From NCBI RefSeq assembly GCF_007858255.1, contig NZ_VFEU01000003.1:62001-126000 (forward strand): a stretch of DNA of 64,000 bases, read 5' to 3'. The position numbers and the translations under genes were made by a program. Below, one piece after another: positions 33,654-42,317 of the stretch (position 1 is the stretch's first letter; the number at the start of each line of letters is the position of its first letter). The stretch is from Pseudomonas rhodesiae (GTDB lineage: Bacteria; Pseudomonadota; Gammaproteobacteria; Pseudomonadales; Pseudomonadaceae). Under the pieces are notes generated by a model that saw only the letters and a program-made list of their open reading frames with translations, had not been told where the DNA came from and ran no database searches.

Positions 33654-34436
33654 ATGGCCAAGACATTAGCGCTCCCCAAAGACCAACTGGTCAAGCATGC
33701 ACTGACCCAGATGCAAAACACCCTGGCGGATAATACGTGGACCGACCGGCAAAAGCTGGCGCTCACTTGTCGCATCCTGTTCGACCATGGCCACGACTCC
33801 GGCCTGGCCGGGCAGATCACCGCACGCGGACCAATGCCAGGCACCTATTACACCCAGCCGTTAGGCCTGGGGTTTGACGAGATCACCGCCAGCAACCTAC
33901 TGCTGGTCAACGAAGACCTGGAAGTGCTGGAAGGCCACGGCATTCCCAACCCGGCCAACCGCTTTCACACCTGGGTATACCGTGGCCGCCCGGATGTGAA
34001 TTGCATCATCCACACCCACCCTACCCATGTTGCCGCGCTGTCGATGCTGGAAGTGCCGTTGCAGGTCTCGCACATGGACCTCTGCCCGCTGTACGACGAC
34101 TGCGCATTCCTGCAAACCTGGCCGGGTGTGCCGGTGGGCAATGAGGAAGGGGCAATCATCACCACGGCCCTGGGGGACAAGCGCGCGATTCTGCTCTCGC
34201 ACCACGGCCAGTTGTCGACCGGGGCAGCCATCGAGGAGGCCTGCGTGATCGCGCAGTTGATCGAACGCGCGGCCAAGTTGCAGTTGCTGGCAATGGCGGC
34301 CGGGACGATCCAACCGATCTTGCCGGAACTGGGGCGCGAGGCCCATGACTGGATCTCCAAACCCAAGCGCCACGGCGCCGCGTTCAACTACTACGCACGG
34401 CAGACCCTGCGCCAGCACGTCGATTGCCTGAACTGA
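33654..34436 (+). CDS. Class II aldolase/adducin-family protein
   Basis: A 260-residue zinc-dependent class II aldolase of the AraD/FucA fold. The metal-binding pair HTHP is in CIIHTHPTHVAALS, and the third His lies in LLSHHGQLSTG. The N-terminal part has LTCRILFDHGHDSGLAGQIT, as in other members. The ATG at 33654 (MAKTLALPKDQL) follows AAAGGA. It precedes a DapA-family gene by 28 bases, making a two-gene operon divergent from an XRE-cupin regulator. The pair suggests a two-step breakdown of a sugar acid or hydroxy-keto acid; I cannot name the substrate. Confidence 0.88.
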   Translation: MAKTLALPKDQLVKHALTQMQNTLADNTWTDRQKLALTCRILFDHGHDSGLAGQITARGPMPGTYYTQPLGLGFDEITASNLLLVNEDLEVLEGHGIPNPANRFHTWVYRGRPDVNCIIHTHPTHVAALSMLEVPLQVSHMDLCPLYDDCAFLQTWPGVPVGNEEGAIITTALGDKRAILLSHHGQLSTGAAIEEACVIAQLIERAAKLQLLAMAAGTIQPILPELGREAHDWISKPKRHGAAFNYYARQTLRQHVDCLN

Positions 34437-34464
34437 AGCCCCCCTTTTTGACCGGAGAATTCCC

Positions 34465-35343
34465 ATGTCCAGCCTCAACATTCACGGCATCATCGGCTAC
34501 ACCATCACCCCGTTCAGTGCCGATGGGCAACGCATCGACTTCGACGCGCTCGGCCGCTCCATCGACCGCTTGATCGCCGGCGGTGTGCATGCCATCGCGC
34601 CCTTGGGCAGCACCGGAGAAGGCGCGTATCTGAGCGACACCGAGTGGGACGAAGTCAGCGCCTACAGCCTGGAAAAAGTCGGCAAACGCGTGCCGACCAT
34701 CGTCAGCGTGTCCGACCTGACCACCGCCAAAGCCGTGCGCCGCGCGCGCTACGCCGAAGCCCATGGCGCCGACGTCGTGATGGTGCTGCCTGCCTCCTAC
34801 TGGAAACTCAGCGAAGCCGAAATCCTCGCCCACTACGCCGCGATCGGCGCCAGCATCGGCGTGCCCATCATGCTTTACAACAACCCGGCCACCAGCGGTA
34901 CGGACATGTCGGTGGACTTGATCCTGCGTATCGTGGAACAGGTCGACAACGTGACCATGGTCAAGGAGAGCACCGGCGATATCCAGCGCATGCATCAGCT
35001 GCGCCGTCGCAGCGATGTGCCGTTCTACAACGGCTGCAACCCACTGGCGCTTGAAGCCTTCGTGGCCGGCGCCAAGGGCTGGTGCACGGCGGCGCCGAAC
35101 CTGATCCCAGCGCTGAACCTGGCGTTGTATGACGCGGTGCTGGCCAATGACCTGAGCCAGGCGCAGGCCCTGTTCTATCAACAGTTGCCGTTGCTGGACT
35201 TCATCCTCAAGGGCGGGCTGCCGGCGACGATCAAGGCGGGCTTGGGCTTGACCGGTTTGGAGGTGGGAGACCCGCGGTTACCGGTGTTCCCGCTGGGCGA
35301 TAACGCACGCAATCAACTCAAGGGCTTGCTGGAAGCCGTTTGA
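34465..35343 (+). CDS. DapA-family (dihydrodipicolinate synthase-like) aldolase
   Basis: A 292-residue class I aldolase/lyase of the DapA/NAL family. The Schiff-base Lys is in VTMVKESTGD, the catalytic Tyr in IMLYNNPATSG, and the carboxylate-binding loop reads LGSTGEGAYL, with Ser in place of the first Thr of the GTTGE loop of true DapA. That change and the linkage to a class II aldolase argue against lysine synthesis and for breakdown of a keto acid. The start at 34465 follows GGAGAA. The gene ends at a terminator facing yegP. Confidence 0.88.
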   Translation: MSSLNIHGIIGYTITPFSADGQRIDFDALGRSIDRLIAGGVHAIAPLGSTGEGAYLSDTEWDEVSAYSLEKVGKRVPTIVSVSDLTTAKAVRRARYAEAHGADVVMVLPASYWKLSEAEILAHYAAIGASIGVPIMLYNNPATSGTDMSVDLILRIVEQVDNVTMVKESTGDIQRMHQLRRRSDVPFYNGCNPLALEAFVAGAKGWCTAAPNLIPALNLALYDAVLANDLSQAQALFYQQLPLLDFILKGGLPATIKAGLGLTGLEVGDPRLPVFPLGDNARNQLKGLLEAV

Positions 35344-35348
35344 ATCAA

Positions 35349-35378
35349 AACGCCCCGGTTCCTGCGAGCCGGGGCGTT
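35349..35378. terminator. Hairpin terminator between convergent genes
   Basis: A perfect 10-bp stem (AACGCCCCGG at 35349-35358, CCGGGGCGTT at 35369-35378) with a 10-base loop lies six bases after the DapA-family gene and 20 bases before the end of the minus-strand yegP-like gene. T and A runs are short, so its strength is uncertain. Confidence 0.7.
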
Positions 35379-35397
35379 GGCTATACCTCTGCAAACG

Positions 35398-35730
35398 TCA
35401 GGTCTTGTCCTTGATCGTGGTGCTTGGGCCATTGCTCTTGACGCTGGCAATACCCTGGTCCCGCGCCGCTTCTGAAGAGTACTGCTCACTGGTGCCAATC
35501 ACTTGGTGATTGGCCGCCTTAAGGTTGAAGTACGGCTTACCGTTCTGGGCCAGCTTTCGCTCATAGCGCTCGTCATGCGGGCTGTTGGTCTGCACGGAAG
35601 CGATGCCGTTTTCTGCAGCGCTGCGGGTGGCGTAAAGCTCGCTGGTCAAAATGGTTTCTGCGTTCGCCGCCTTCAGCACAAAACGAAACTGCCCGTTGCT
35701 GCTTTTACTCAACTCATACCATCCAGCCAT
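35398..35730 (-). CDS. yegP: YegP/DUF1508 tandem-repeat protein
   Basis: A 110-residue protein made of two DUF1508 repeats of about 48 residues: GWYELSKSSNGQFRFVLKAA followed by NAETILTSELY in the first, and YERKLAQNGKPYFNLKAANH with QVIGTSEQYSSEAA in the second. Each ends with GIASVQTNSP or GIASVKSNGP. This is the YegP arrangement, a small stress-associated protein of unknown molecular function. The ATG at 35730 begins MAGWYEL. It is divergent from the ECF sigma gene across 172 bases that hold a Fur box, so it may share iron control. Confidence 0.9.
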   Translation of the reverse strand: MAGWYELSKSSNGQFRFVLKAANAETILTSELYATRSAAENGIASVQTNSPHDERYERKLAQNGKPYFNLKAANHQVIGTSEQYSSEAARDQGIASVKSNGPSTTIKDKT

Positions 35731-35833
35731 GATTGTGTTCCTTCGAAGTGGGATTTCGTTTACCAGCTCGTAGGAGTAAAGGCTAAGCACCCCGTATTGC
35801 CAGCCTGAACAGGCGTCTGGTATTTACCTGGAG

Positions 35834-35852
35834 ACAAATGACAATAGTTCTC
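35834..35852. promoter_or_regulatory. Fur box upstream of the ECF sigma gene
   Basis: The 19 bases ACAAATGACAATAGTTCTC match the Fur consensus GATAATGATAATCATTATC at 12 positions, with the central AATGA-AAT and TT-TC parts intact. It lies 50 bases ahead of the sigma factor start, as is usual for iron-starvation sigma genes in Pseudomonas. Confidence 0.6.
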
Positions 35853-35902
35853 GATATCATTCGCGACGTTTTCCACAGCCTACGTCGTCAAGAAGGATAT
35901 CC

Positions 35903-36442
35903 ATGTCTCGTCCCAAGCCCGACCCGCTGTCGGCCGATGCCTTTCGCGGGTTTTATGCAGACATTCTGCATTTCCTGCGCAAGCGCACCGACAACGTCAG
36001 CGACGCGGCGGACATGACTCAGGACGTGTTCACCCAATGGCTGGATTACCGCGACCGAGCCAAGGTCGAGCAGCCTCGGGCGTTTCTGTTCCAGATGGCG
36101 CGCAACCTGCTGCGTGACCACTGGCGCAAACAAAAGGTGCGCCAGAGCGTGCATGGCGAACAAGCCGACAAGCCCTGCGAGGCACTCACCGACGAGCAAA
36201 ACGAACCCATGGCCGCCGCCCTGCGCCTGCAACGCCTGGAACAGTTGAAAGAAGTCCTCGCCGAACTCTCGCCCCGCCGACGAGAAGCCCTTATGCTGCA
36301 CCGCTTCGAAGGCCTGAGCCAGGCGCAGATCGCTGAGCGCATGGGCATTTCGACCAGCATGGTGGAAAAGCACATTGCCTTTGCCCTGCTGCATTGCAAG
36401 CGACGCCTTCAACACGACCCCGGCACGGAGCAGCCAGAATGA
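35903..36442 (+). CDS. ECF sigma factor, FecI type (HxuI-like)
   Basis: A 179-residue extracytoplasmic-function sigma factor of the iron-starvation class. Region 2 (FRGFYADILHFLRKRTDNVS, DAADMTQDVFTQWLDY) and region 4 (LSPRRREALMLHRFEGLSQA, QIAERMGISTSMVEKHIAFA) are both complete. It should direct transcription of the TonB-receptor gene downstream after release by the FecR partner. Its stop overlaps the start of fecR (ATGA). A Fur box lies upstream. Gene order and receptor size point to P. aeruginosa HxuI, which governs heme uptake, but I leave the symbol empty. Confidence 0.92.
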   Translation: MSRPKPDPLSADAFRGFYADILHFLRKRTDNVSDAADMTQDVFTQWLDYRDRAKVEQPRAFLFQMARNLLRDHWRKQKVRQSVHGEQADKPCEALTDEQNEPMAAALRLQRLEQLKEVLAELSPRRREALMLHRFEGLSQAQIAERMGISTSMVEKHIAFALLHCKRRLQHDPGTEQPE

Positions 36443-37407
36443 ACCGCCTGAGCGACACCGACAGCCTGGATATCGAAGCCAGCGATTCCATCGATGCCCA
36501 AGCCGCCAGTTGGTTTGCACGCAACCGTGAAGACACCGGCCGTGCCGACCGCAAGGCCTTCGCAGCCTGGTACGCGGTGCCAGCACATGCCCGTGCTTAT
36601 GCCGAGTTCGAACAATTGTGGGCCGACCTGGCCCAATTGCAGCAACTGAACAAACCCGTGGCGCTGGCGCCCCGTAAATCGTCCCCGTGGCGTCCGGCGC
36701 TGGCGGTGGCCGCCGCCGTGTTGTGCGCGGTGATGGCGACGCACCTCGGCGCGCCCCGCGAGCTGTATCACACCCAGGTGGCGGCCCAAGCCAAAGGCAC
36801 GCGCACCCTGAACCTGCCGGATGGCAGCACGCTGTACGTGAACGCTAACACCCGCCTGCGCGTGGACTTCAGCGCCCACCAGCGCATCGTGCACTTGGAT
36901 CAGGGCCAGCTGTATATCGAAGTGGCCGCCGACAAGGAACGGCCATTGTTCGTGCAGGCGGGGGAAGCCCGCGTGCGGGTGGTCGGCACCGGTTTCGATG
37001 TGCGCCGCAGCCCGCAACAACTGGTGGTCAGCGTTGCCCACGGTCAGGTCGCGTTCGAACCCACGGCCAAAAGCCCGGTCGCCATGCTCGGGGCGCAGCA
37101 ACGCGCCGGTTACAACTACGCCAAAGGCACGCTGGTGCAATCCTCCCTCACCGACGAAACGGTGGCGGACTGGCGCAGCGGGCACCTGGCGTTTCGCAAT
37201 CGCGAGCTGGCCAGCCTGATCGACGAAGTGAGCCTGTACCGCCCTCAGGCACCGTTGCAGGTCAGTCAGGCGGTGGCGCAGTTGAAGGTATCGGGCAACC
37301 TGGATGTGAATGACCCCGATGCGCTACTCAACGCCCTGCCCGCGCTGCTGCCAGTGAAAACCGTGATCCTGGCCGACGGCGCGATCAGGATCGAACCGAA
37401 CCGTTAA
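36439..37407 (+). CDS. FecR-type anti-sigma factor (HxuR-like)
   Basis: A 322-residue membrane anti-sigma regulator. The N-terminal cytoplasmic DUF4880 domain (about residues 12-65, AASWFARNREDTGRADRKAF) binds the sigma factor, a single membrane helix spans about 86-103, and the periplasmic FecR domain contains GTRTLNLPDGSTLYVNANTR and GEARVRVVGTGFDVRR. A C-terminal secretin/TonB-like region (about 265-322) contacts the receptor's signalling domain. The ATG at 36439 overlaps the sigma gene stop. It carries the signal from receptor to sigma factor. Confidence 0.93.
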   Translation: MNRLSDTDSLDIEASDSIDAQAASWFARNREDTGRADRKAFAAWYAVPAHARAYAEFEQLWADLAQLQQLNKPVALAPRKSSPWRPALAVAAAVLCAVMATHLGAPRELYHTQVAAQAKGTRTLNLPDGSTLYVNANTRLRVDFSAHQRIVHLDQGQLYIEVAADKERPLFVQAGEARVRVVGTGFDVRRSPQQLVVSVAHGQVAFEPTAKSPVAMLGAQQRAGYNYAKGTLVQSSLTDETVADWRSGHLAFRNRELASLIDEVSLYRPQAPLQVSQAVAQLKVSGNLDVNDPDALLNALPALLPVKTVILADGAIRIEPNR

Positions 37408-37535
37408 TCCGCAGAGCGCCACACTTGAGAATATTTTGCATTCGCATGTGTGGATTTTTTCTGCAGCCCCGTCTTCCTCCCGTCTGCGTTTGATACGCAC
37501 GCCTTTTTGGCCATTTAGCCACCCTGGGGGATTTC

Positions 37536-40091
37536 ATGTTTCGCGCGCCTTGCCTTGCTCTGCCGTTGTTTCGACCGACCCTTGCCGTCACCTGCCTGGC
37601 ATTCAGCCTCGGCGCCCAGGCCGAATCGTTCACCCTGCACCTGCCCGCCCAGCCGTTGGCCGCGTCCCTGAGCCAAGTGGCGCAGCAGACCAAAATCCAG
37701 TTGCTGTTCGACGAGGCCCAGCTCAAGAACGTGCAGGCGCCGGCACTCAACGGTGACTACAGCGCAGAGACGGCAATCCGCAACTTGCTGTCCAATGGCG
37801 AGTTCATCCTGATCAAAGTCGGCAGCACTTACGTGGTCAAACCCGAAGAGGCCAGGACCACCACCAGCGGCGCCATCCAGCTGGAAGCCCTGAGCGTGAT
37901 CGGCACCGGCAATGAAGTCGACTCCAGCACCGTCGGCCGCTCCACCTTGAGCCAGGCGGATATCGAGCGCTACCAAGCCAATAACATTCCCAGCCTGCTG
38001 CAGACCCTGCCCGGGGTCAGCCAAGGTGGCTCGCTCAAACCCGGTGGCCAGACCATCAACATTCGCGGTTTCGGCGATGCCGAAGACGTGCCGCTCACCG
38101 TCGACGGCGCCACCAAGAGCGGCTTCGAACGCTACCAACAGGGCACGGTGTTTATCGAGCCTGAGCTGATCAAGAGCATCGAAGTAGAGAAAGGCCCCAA
38201 CTCGCCCTTCACTGGTAACGGCGGCTTTGGCGGCACGGTCAACATGACCACCAAGGACGCCCCGGACTTGCTGCAAGACGGTCGCAACAGCGGCGCGATG
38301 CTCAAGTACGGTTACTCCAGTAACGACCACGAGCAGGTCTACAGCAGTGCCGTGTTCGGTCGCACCGACGACGGCCGTTTCGACGCCCTGGCCTACCTGA
38401 CCAAGCGCGATGGCGACGACATGAAGGTTGCCGGCAAGTTGCCCAACGAGAATAACCAGTACCCGATCAACCCCCAGCGCCTGCCCAACTCTGCGCAGAA
38501 CGTCGACGGGCAGCTGTTCAAGGTCAATGCGCACTTCACCGATGAACACAGCGTGGGCCTGTCCTACTCGCGTTCCCATAGCGATCGCTGGACGCCCTTT
38601 TCCGCCGCCAGCTACCCCACGCCACCGACCCAGGCCAATATTGACCGCTATGGCTACGAAGGCGCGTTGAAGCGTTTCCTGGCCAACCGCGATACGGTCG
38701 ACACCACTTGGTCCGGCAAGTACGAATACCAGCCCCTGGATAACCCGCTGGTGGATCTGACCGTCAAATATTCGCAGTCCGACACCGAGCAAACCGACGA
38801 GCGCACCGCCACGGCGTTTTTCCAACTGGCCAGCGGCGGGCGCCGGATGGACACCGCCTACACCGACAAAAACCTCGACATCCGCAACGTCAGCCTGTTC
38901 GACACCGGGCCGCTGCAGCACGCGGTCACCGTCGGCACGCAGATCCGCAAACACACGCGGGAAACCGAGATGTGGATGCCTGGCGCCACCTACAACACGC
39001 CGCGCTACAACTACGGGCATTTCCAGCCGGGCTTCATGCCTCACGGCAAGGTCGATACCAACAGTTTCTTCATTCAGGATGCGGTAACCCTTGGCGACGT
39101 GACGGTCACTCCGTCCTTGCGCTACGACCATGTGCGCAACCGTGGCGAGGCCAACGATGCGCCGTACTACAGCAACCCCAACCCGGCAGTCGGCCATGAC
39201 TACAGCGACCGCACCTACACCGGCTGGTCGCCCCGTCTGGCGGTGTTCTGGACCGTCACCCCGCAGGTCGGGCTGTTCGCCAACTGGAGTCAGACCTGGC
39301 GCGCCCCGGTGATCGACGAACAATATGAAGTGCAGGGCGTGGGCAGTCGCACCGCCACCAGCGTCGATCTGGACCCGGAACGCATCACGTCGATCACCGT
39401 GGGCAACATCACCAGTTTCGATAACCTGATCGCCCAGGACGACAGTCTGCAAGTGCGTACCACGCTGTTCCACAACAAAGTCGAAGACGAAATCTTCAAG
39501 GCCACCGGCGTCGGCTGCCAGAACCAGGCAATCAATGGCGGCACGATTTCCACGGCCTGCCCGCCGGGGCCGATATCCAACTACCGCAATATCGGCGGCG
39601 TGACCATCAAGGGTTTCGAGGTGGAATCGTTCTATAACTCCACGTACCTGTTCGGTTCGGTGTCCTACGCCTACACCACCGGCCAGCATGAAGGCGCCTA
39701 CACCAACCCTTGGGGGCCGAACGTATCGGCGCGGGACATCCCGCCGACCAAATGGGTACTGGTGCTCGGCACCCATATTCCGGCGTGGGATGCCCAAGTA
39801 GGGTGGATGGGCCAGTTCATCGGCGCCACCGACCGCCTGCCCAGCGACAAATACTCCGGCGGCCCCGGCAGCAGCGTCGGCGATACCTTTTACGACCAAT
39901 ACAACAACAAGCGCTACAACACCCAGGGCCTGTTCGCCAAATGGAAACCGCAGCAGGCTTACCTCAAGGGCACCGAAGTCAACTTCACCCTCGACAATAT
40001 GTTCAACAATAACTACCGCCCGGCCCTGAGCGGCGACCGGGCCTACACCAAGGGCCGCGATGCGAAGATCAGCGTCACGCGTTTTTTCTGA
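37536..40091 (+). CDS. TonB-dependent receptor with signalling domain, heme-type (HxuA-like)
   Basis: An 851-residue outer-membrane receptor. A signal peptide of about 29 residues is followed by an STN signalling domain (30-110: FTLHLPAQPLAASLSQVAQQ). A TonB-box-like LEALSVIG, the plug (INIRGFGDAEDVPLTVDG, EVEKGPNSPFTGNGGFGGTV) and the 22-strand barrel ending in a terminal Phe come next. The segment NWSQTWRAPVIDEQYE resembles the FRAP box of heme and hemoglobin receptors. Length equals, as I recall, P. aeruginosa HxuA (851). Heme or hemoglobin is the likely ligand, but a siderophore cannot be excluded. Confidence 0.88.
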   Translation: MFRAPCLALPLFRPTLAVTCLAFSLGAQAESFTLHLPAQPLAASLSQVAQQTKIQLLFDEAQLKNVQAPALNGDYSAETAIRNLLSNGEFILIKVGSTYVVKPEEARTTTSGAIQLEALSVIGTGNEVDSSTVGRSTLSQADIERYQANNIPSLLQTLPGVSQGGSLKPGGQTINIRGFGDAEDVPLTVDGATKSGFERYQQGTVFIEPELIKSIEVEKGPNSPFTGNGGFGGTVNMTTKDAPDLLQDGRNSGAMLKYGYSSNDHEQVYSSAVFGRTDDGRFDALAYLTKRDGDDMKVAGKLPNENNQYPINPQRLPNSAQNVDGQLFKVNAHFTDEHSVGLSYSRSHSDRWTPFSAASYPTPPTQANIDRYGYEGALKRFLANRDTVDTTWSGKYEYQPLDNPLVDLTVKYSQSDTEQTDERTATAFFQLASGGRRMDTAYTDKNLDIRNVSLFDTGPLQHAVTVGTQIRKHTRETEMWMPGATYNTPRYNYGHFQPGFMPHGKVDTNSFFIQDAVTLGDVTVTPSLRYDHVRNRGEANDAPYYSNPNPAVGHDYSDRTYTGWSPRLAVFWTVTPQVGLFANWSQTWRAPVIDEQYEVQGVGSRTATSVDLDPERITSITVGNITSFDNLIAQDDSLQVRTTLFHNKVEDEIFKATGVGCQNQAINGGTISTACPPGPISNYRNIGGVTIKGFEVESFYNSTYLFGSVSYAYTTGQHEGAYTNPWGPNVSARDIPPTKWVLVLGTHIPAWDAQVGWMGQFIGATDRLPSDKYSGGPGSSVGDTFYDQYNNKRYNTQGLFAKWKPQQAYLKGTEVNFTLDNMFNNNYRPALSGDRAYTKGRDAKISVTRFF

Positions 40092-40194
40092 ACAACTGTA
40101 CGGATAAATCCGCACGCAGCTGTAGGCCCTTGATCGGCGGGGGTTGTGGCTAGATGGGCATTCCATGAAGCTCTCTTGATTCCGGCCCCCCCTT

Positions 40195-41094
40195 ATGAGT
40201 TCGCGCGAAAACACCGGCATGGCCCTCGGCATGCTGGGCGTCATCATCTTCAGCCTGACCCTGCCCTTCACCCGCATCGTGGTGCAGGACATGCACCCGT
40301 TGCTCAACGGCCTGGGCCGCGCGTTATTCGCTGCGGTGCCGGCGGCAGCGCTGTTGCTGTGGCGCCGCGAGCGTTGGCCCACTTGGCGTCAAGTGCGCGG
40401 CCTGGGCCTGGTGATCGCCGGGGTGATCCTGGGTTTTCCGGTGTTGTCGGCCTGGGCCATGCAAACCTTACCGGCGTCCCACGGTGCGCTGGTCAACGGC
40501 TTGCAACCCTTGTGCGTGGCGCTGTATGCGGCGTGGCTGTCCCATGAACGACCGTCCAAAGCCTTCTGGGCCTGCGCAGCGCTGGGCAGTGGGCTGGTGC
40601 TCAGTTATGCGCTGATTACCGGCGCCGGCAGTATTCAAGCCGGCGACCTGCTGATGCTCGGCGCCATTGCCGTGGGCGGCTTGGGATATGCCGAAGGCGG
40701 CCGATTGGCCAAGGAGATGGGCGGCTGGCAGGTGATCTGCTGGGCATTGGTGCTGTCGACACCGTTGCTGATCGGCCCGGTGTGGTACCTGGCGGCGCAG
40801 CATCAGGGCGCGATCTCGGCGCGCACCTGGTGGGCGTTCGGCTATGTGTCGCTGTTCTCGCAGTTCCTCGGTTTCTTCGCCTGGTACGCCGGGCTGGCCA
40901 TGGGCGGCATCGCACGGGTCAGCCAGATTCAACTGCTGCAGATCTTCTTCACCATTGCGTTCTCGGCGCTGTTCTTCGGCGAACAGATCGAGCCGATCAC
41001 GTGGGTGTTCGCCTGCGGGGTGATCGTGACGGTGATGCTGGGGCGCAAGACAGCGGTGCAGCCTGCGCCAGTGCCCAAGCCCAGCGCAGTTTAA
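40195..41094 (+). CDS. EamA-family (DMT) transporter
   Basis: A 299-residue membrane protein with ten hydrophobic segments in two EamA repeats. Features include LGVIIFSLTLPFTRIVVQDM at the start, LPASHGALVNGLQPLCVALY in repeat one and GLAMGGIARVSQIQLLQIFF in repeat two. The family exports or imports metabolites and drugs; the substrate is unknown. The ATG at 40195 gives the expected first helix. Its stop TAA overlaps the stop of the convergent methyltransferase gene in the palindrome TTAA, so the two genes have no spacer. Confidence 0.88.
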   Translation: MSSRENTGMALGMLGVIIFSLTLPFTRIVVQDMHPLLNGLGRALFAAVPAAALLLWRRERWPTWRQVRGLGLVIAGVILGFPVLSAWAMQTLPASHGALVNGLQPLCVALYAAWLSHERPSKAFWACAALGSGLVLSYALITGAGSIQAGDLLMLGAIAVGGLGYAEGGRLAKEMGGWQVICWALVLSTPLLIGPVWYLAAQHQGAISARTWWAFGYVSLFSQFLGFFAWYAGLAMGGIARVSQIQLLQIFFTIAFSALFFGEQIEPITWVFACGVIVTVMLGRKTAVQPAPVPKPSAV

Positions 41095-42317
41095 CGGCGG
41101 GTGCCCAGGTAACCATCCGCGCGCAGCAGGGTTTCCAGGCAGTGCTCGGTGATGTGGTAGTACGCCTTGAGGGCCTGGATTTTCTCCAGTAACGAGGCGT
41201 TATCCACCGGCTCGGCGCGTTTGACCGCCAGGATCATCTTGTTCTTGTTGGTGTGTTCCAGCGAGATGAACTCGAACACTTTGGTCTCGTAGCCACAGGC
41301 TTCGAGGAACAGCGCACGCAGACTGTCGGTGACCATTTCCGCCTGCTGGCCCAGGTGCAGACCGTATTGCAGCATCGGCTTGAGCAGCGCCGGGCTCTGG
41401 ATCTGCAGGCGAATCTGCTTATGGCAGCACGGCGAGCACATGATGATCGATGCGCCGGAACGGATGCCGGTGTGGATCGCGTAGTCGGTGGCGATGTCGC
41501 AGGCGTGCAGCGCGATCATCACGTCCAGCTCGCTGGGCGCCACGCTGCGCACATCGCCGCATTTGAACACCAGCCCGGGATGTTCCAGGCGTGCAGCCGC
41601 GCTGTTGCACAGGGTCACCATGTCTTCGCGCAGTTCGACGCCGGTGACCTGGGCTTCAGCGTTGAGGGTATTGCGCAGGTAATCGTGGATGGCAAACGTC
41701 AGGTAGCCCTTGCCCGAACCGAAATCGGCGACCCGCACCGGCTGATCGAGTTTCAGCGGCGACGAGGTCAGCGCATGGCTGAACACCTCGATGAATTTGT
41801 TGATCTGCTTCCACTTGCGCGACATCGATGGGATCAGCGCCTGCTTGGCATCGGTCACGCCCAGGTCGGCCAGAAACGGCCGGCTCAGGTCGAGGAAGCG
41901 ATTTTTTTCGCGGTTATGCTCGGCCGACGGCGCCTCACGCAGTTGCTGCGGCTTGCTCTTGAACAGCGAACTTTTGTTCTTCTTGCTGTATTCCAGCTGG
42001 GCTTCGTCGGTCAGCGCCAGCAAGTGCGCGTTCTTGAACGACGTCGGCAACAGTGCGGCAATGGCCGCGACGCCTTCGGCTAGGGGCAGGTTCTTGGTGA
42101 TGTCGCGGGTTTTGTAGCGGTACACAAAGGACAGGCACGCCTGCTCCTTGACGGTCACCGGTTTGATGATCAGCCGTTGCAGCTCGGCTTCGTCACCGAC
42201 GTACTTGGCCAGCACCAGCTTGATAAAGGCATTGTGCGCGAGGCTTTCGCCGAGCAGTTCGATGAACTGGGCGTGATGATCCGGCGCAGGGCGGGCGGGT
42301 TGAGCGGTGACGGACAT
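41091..42317 (-). CDS. Class I SAM-dependent methyltransferase
   Basis: A 408-residue protein with a SAM-binding domain in its C-terminal two thirds. Motif I is VADFGSGKGYLTFAIHDYL, followed by VTGVELREDMVTLCNSAA and LDVMIALHACDIATDYAI, then CSPCCHKQI. The DFGSGKGYLT and ALHACD motifs are shared with the GSTCD-like/RNA methyltransferase group, so an RNA substrate is likely. The N-terminal ~150 residues are a Lys/Arg-rich helical domain that may bind RNA. I chose the ATG at 42317; two further codons upstream are possible. The target is unknown. Confidence 0.85.
   Translation of the reverse strand: MSVTAQPARPAPDHHAQFIELLGESLAHNAFIKLVLAKYVGDEAELQRLIIKPVTVKEQACLSFVYRYKTRDITKNLPLAEGVAAIAALLPTSFKNAHLLALTDEAQLEYSKKNKSSLFKSKPQQLREAPSAEHNREKNRFLDLSRPFLADLGVTDAKQALIPSMSRKWKQINKFIEVFSHALTSSPLKLDQPVRVADFGSGKGYLTFAIHDYLRNTLNAEAQVTGVELREDMVTLCNSAAARLEHPGLVFKCGDVRSVAPSELDVMIALHACDIATDYAIHTGIRSGASIIMCSPCCHKQIRLQIQSPALLKPMLQYGLHLGQQAEMVTDSLRALFLEACGYETKVFEFISLEHTNKNKMILAVKRAEPVDNASLLEKIQALKAYYHITEHCLETLLRADGYLGTRR

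Noticed and set aside
37419..37453. Hairpin CCACAC/GTGTGG with T-run before the TonB-receptor gene as a terminator
   Set aside because: The arms are only 6 bp with a 23-base loop; it could equally be part of the receptor promoter, so it was not listed as a feature.
37515..40382. A 955-codon open frame on the minus strand opposite the TonB-receptor gene
   Set aside because: It is the antisense shadow of a GC-rich gene: the plus-strand protein has full domain structure, and the minus-strand product is repetitive Val/Gly/Ala/Asp with no family features and no ribosome-binding site.
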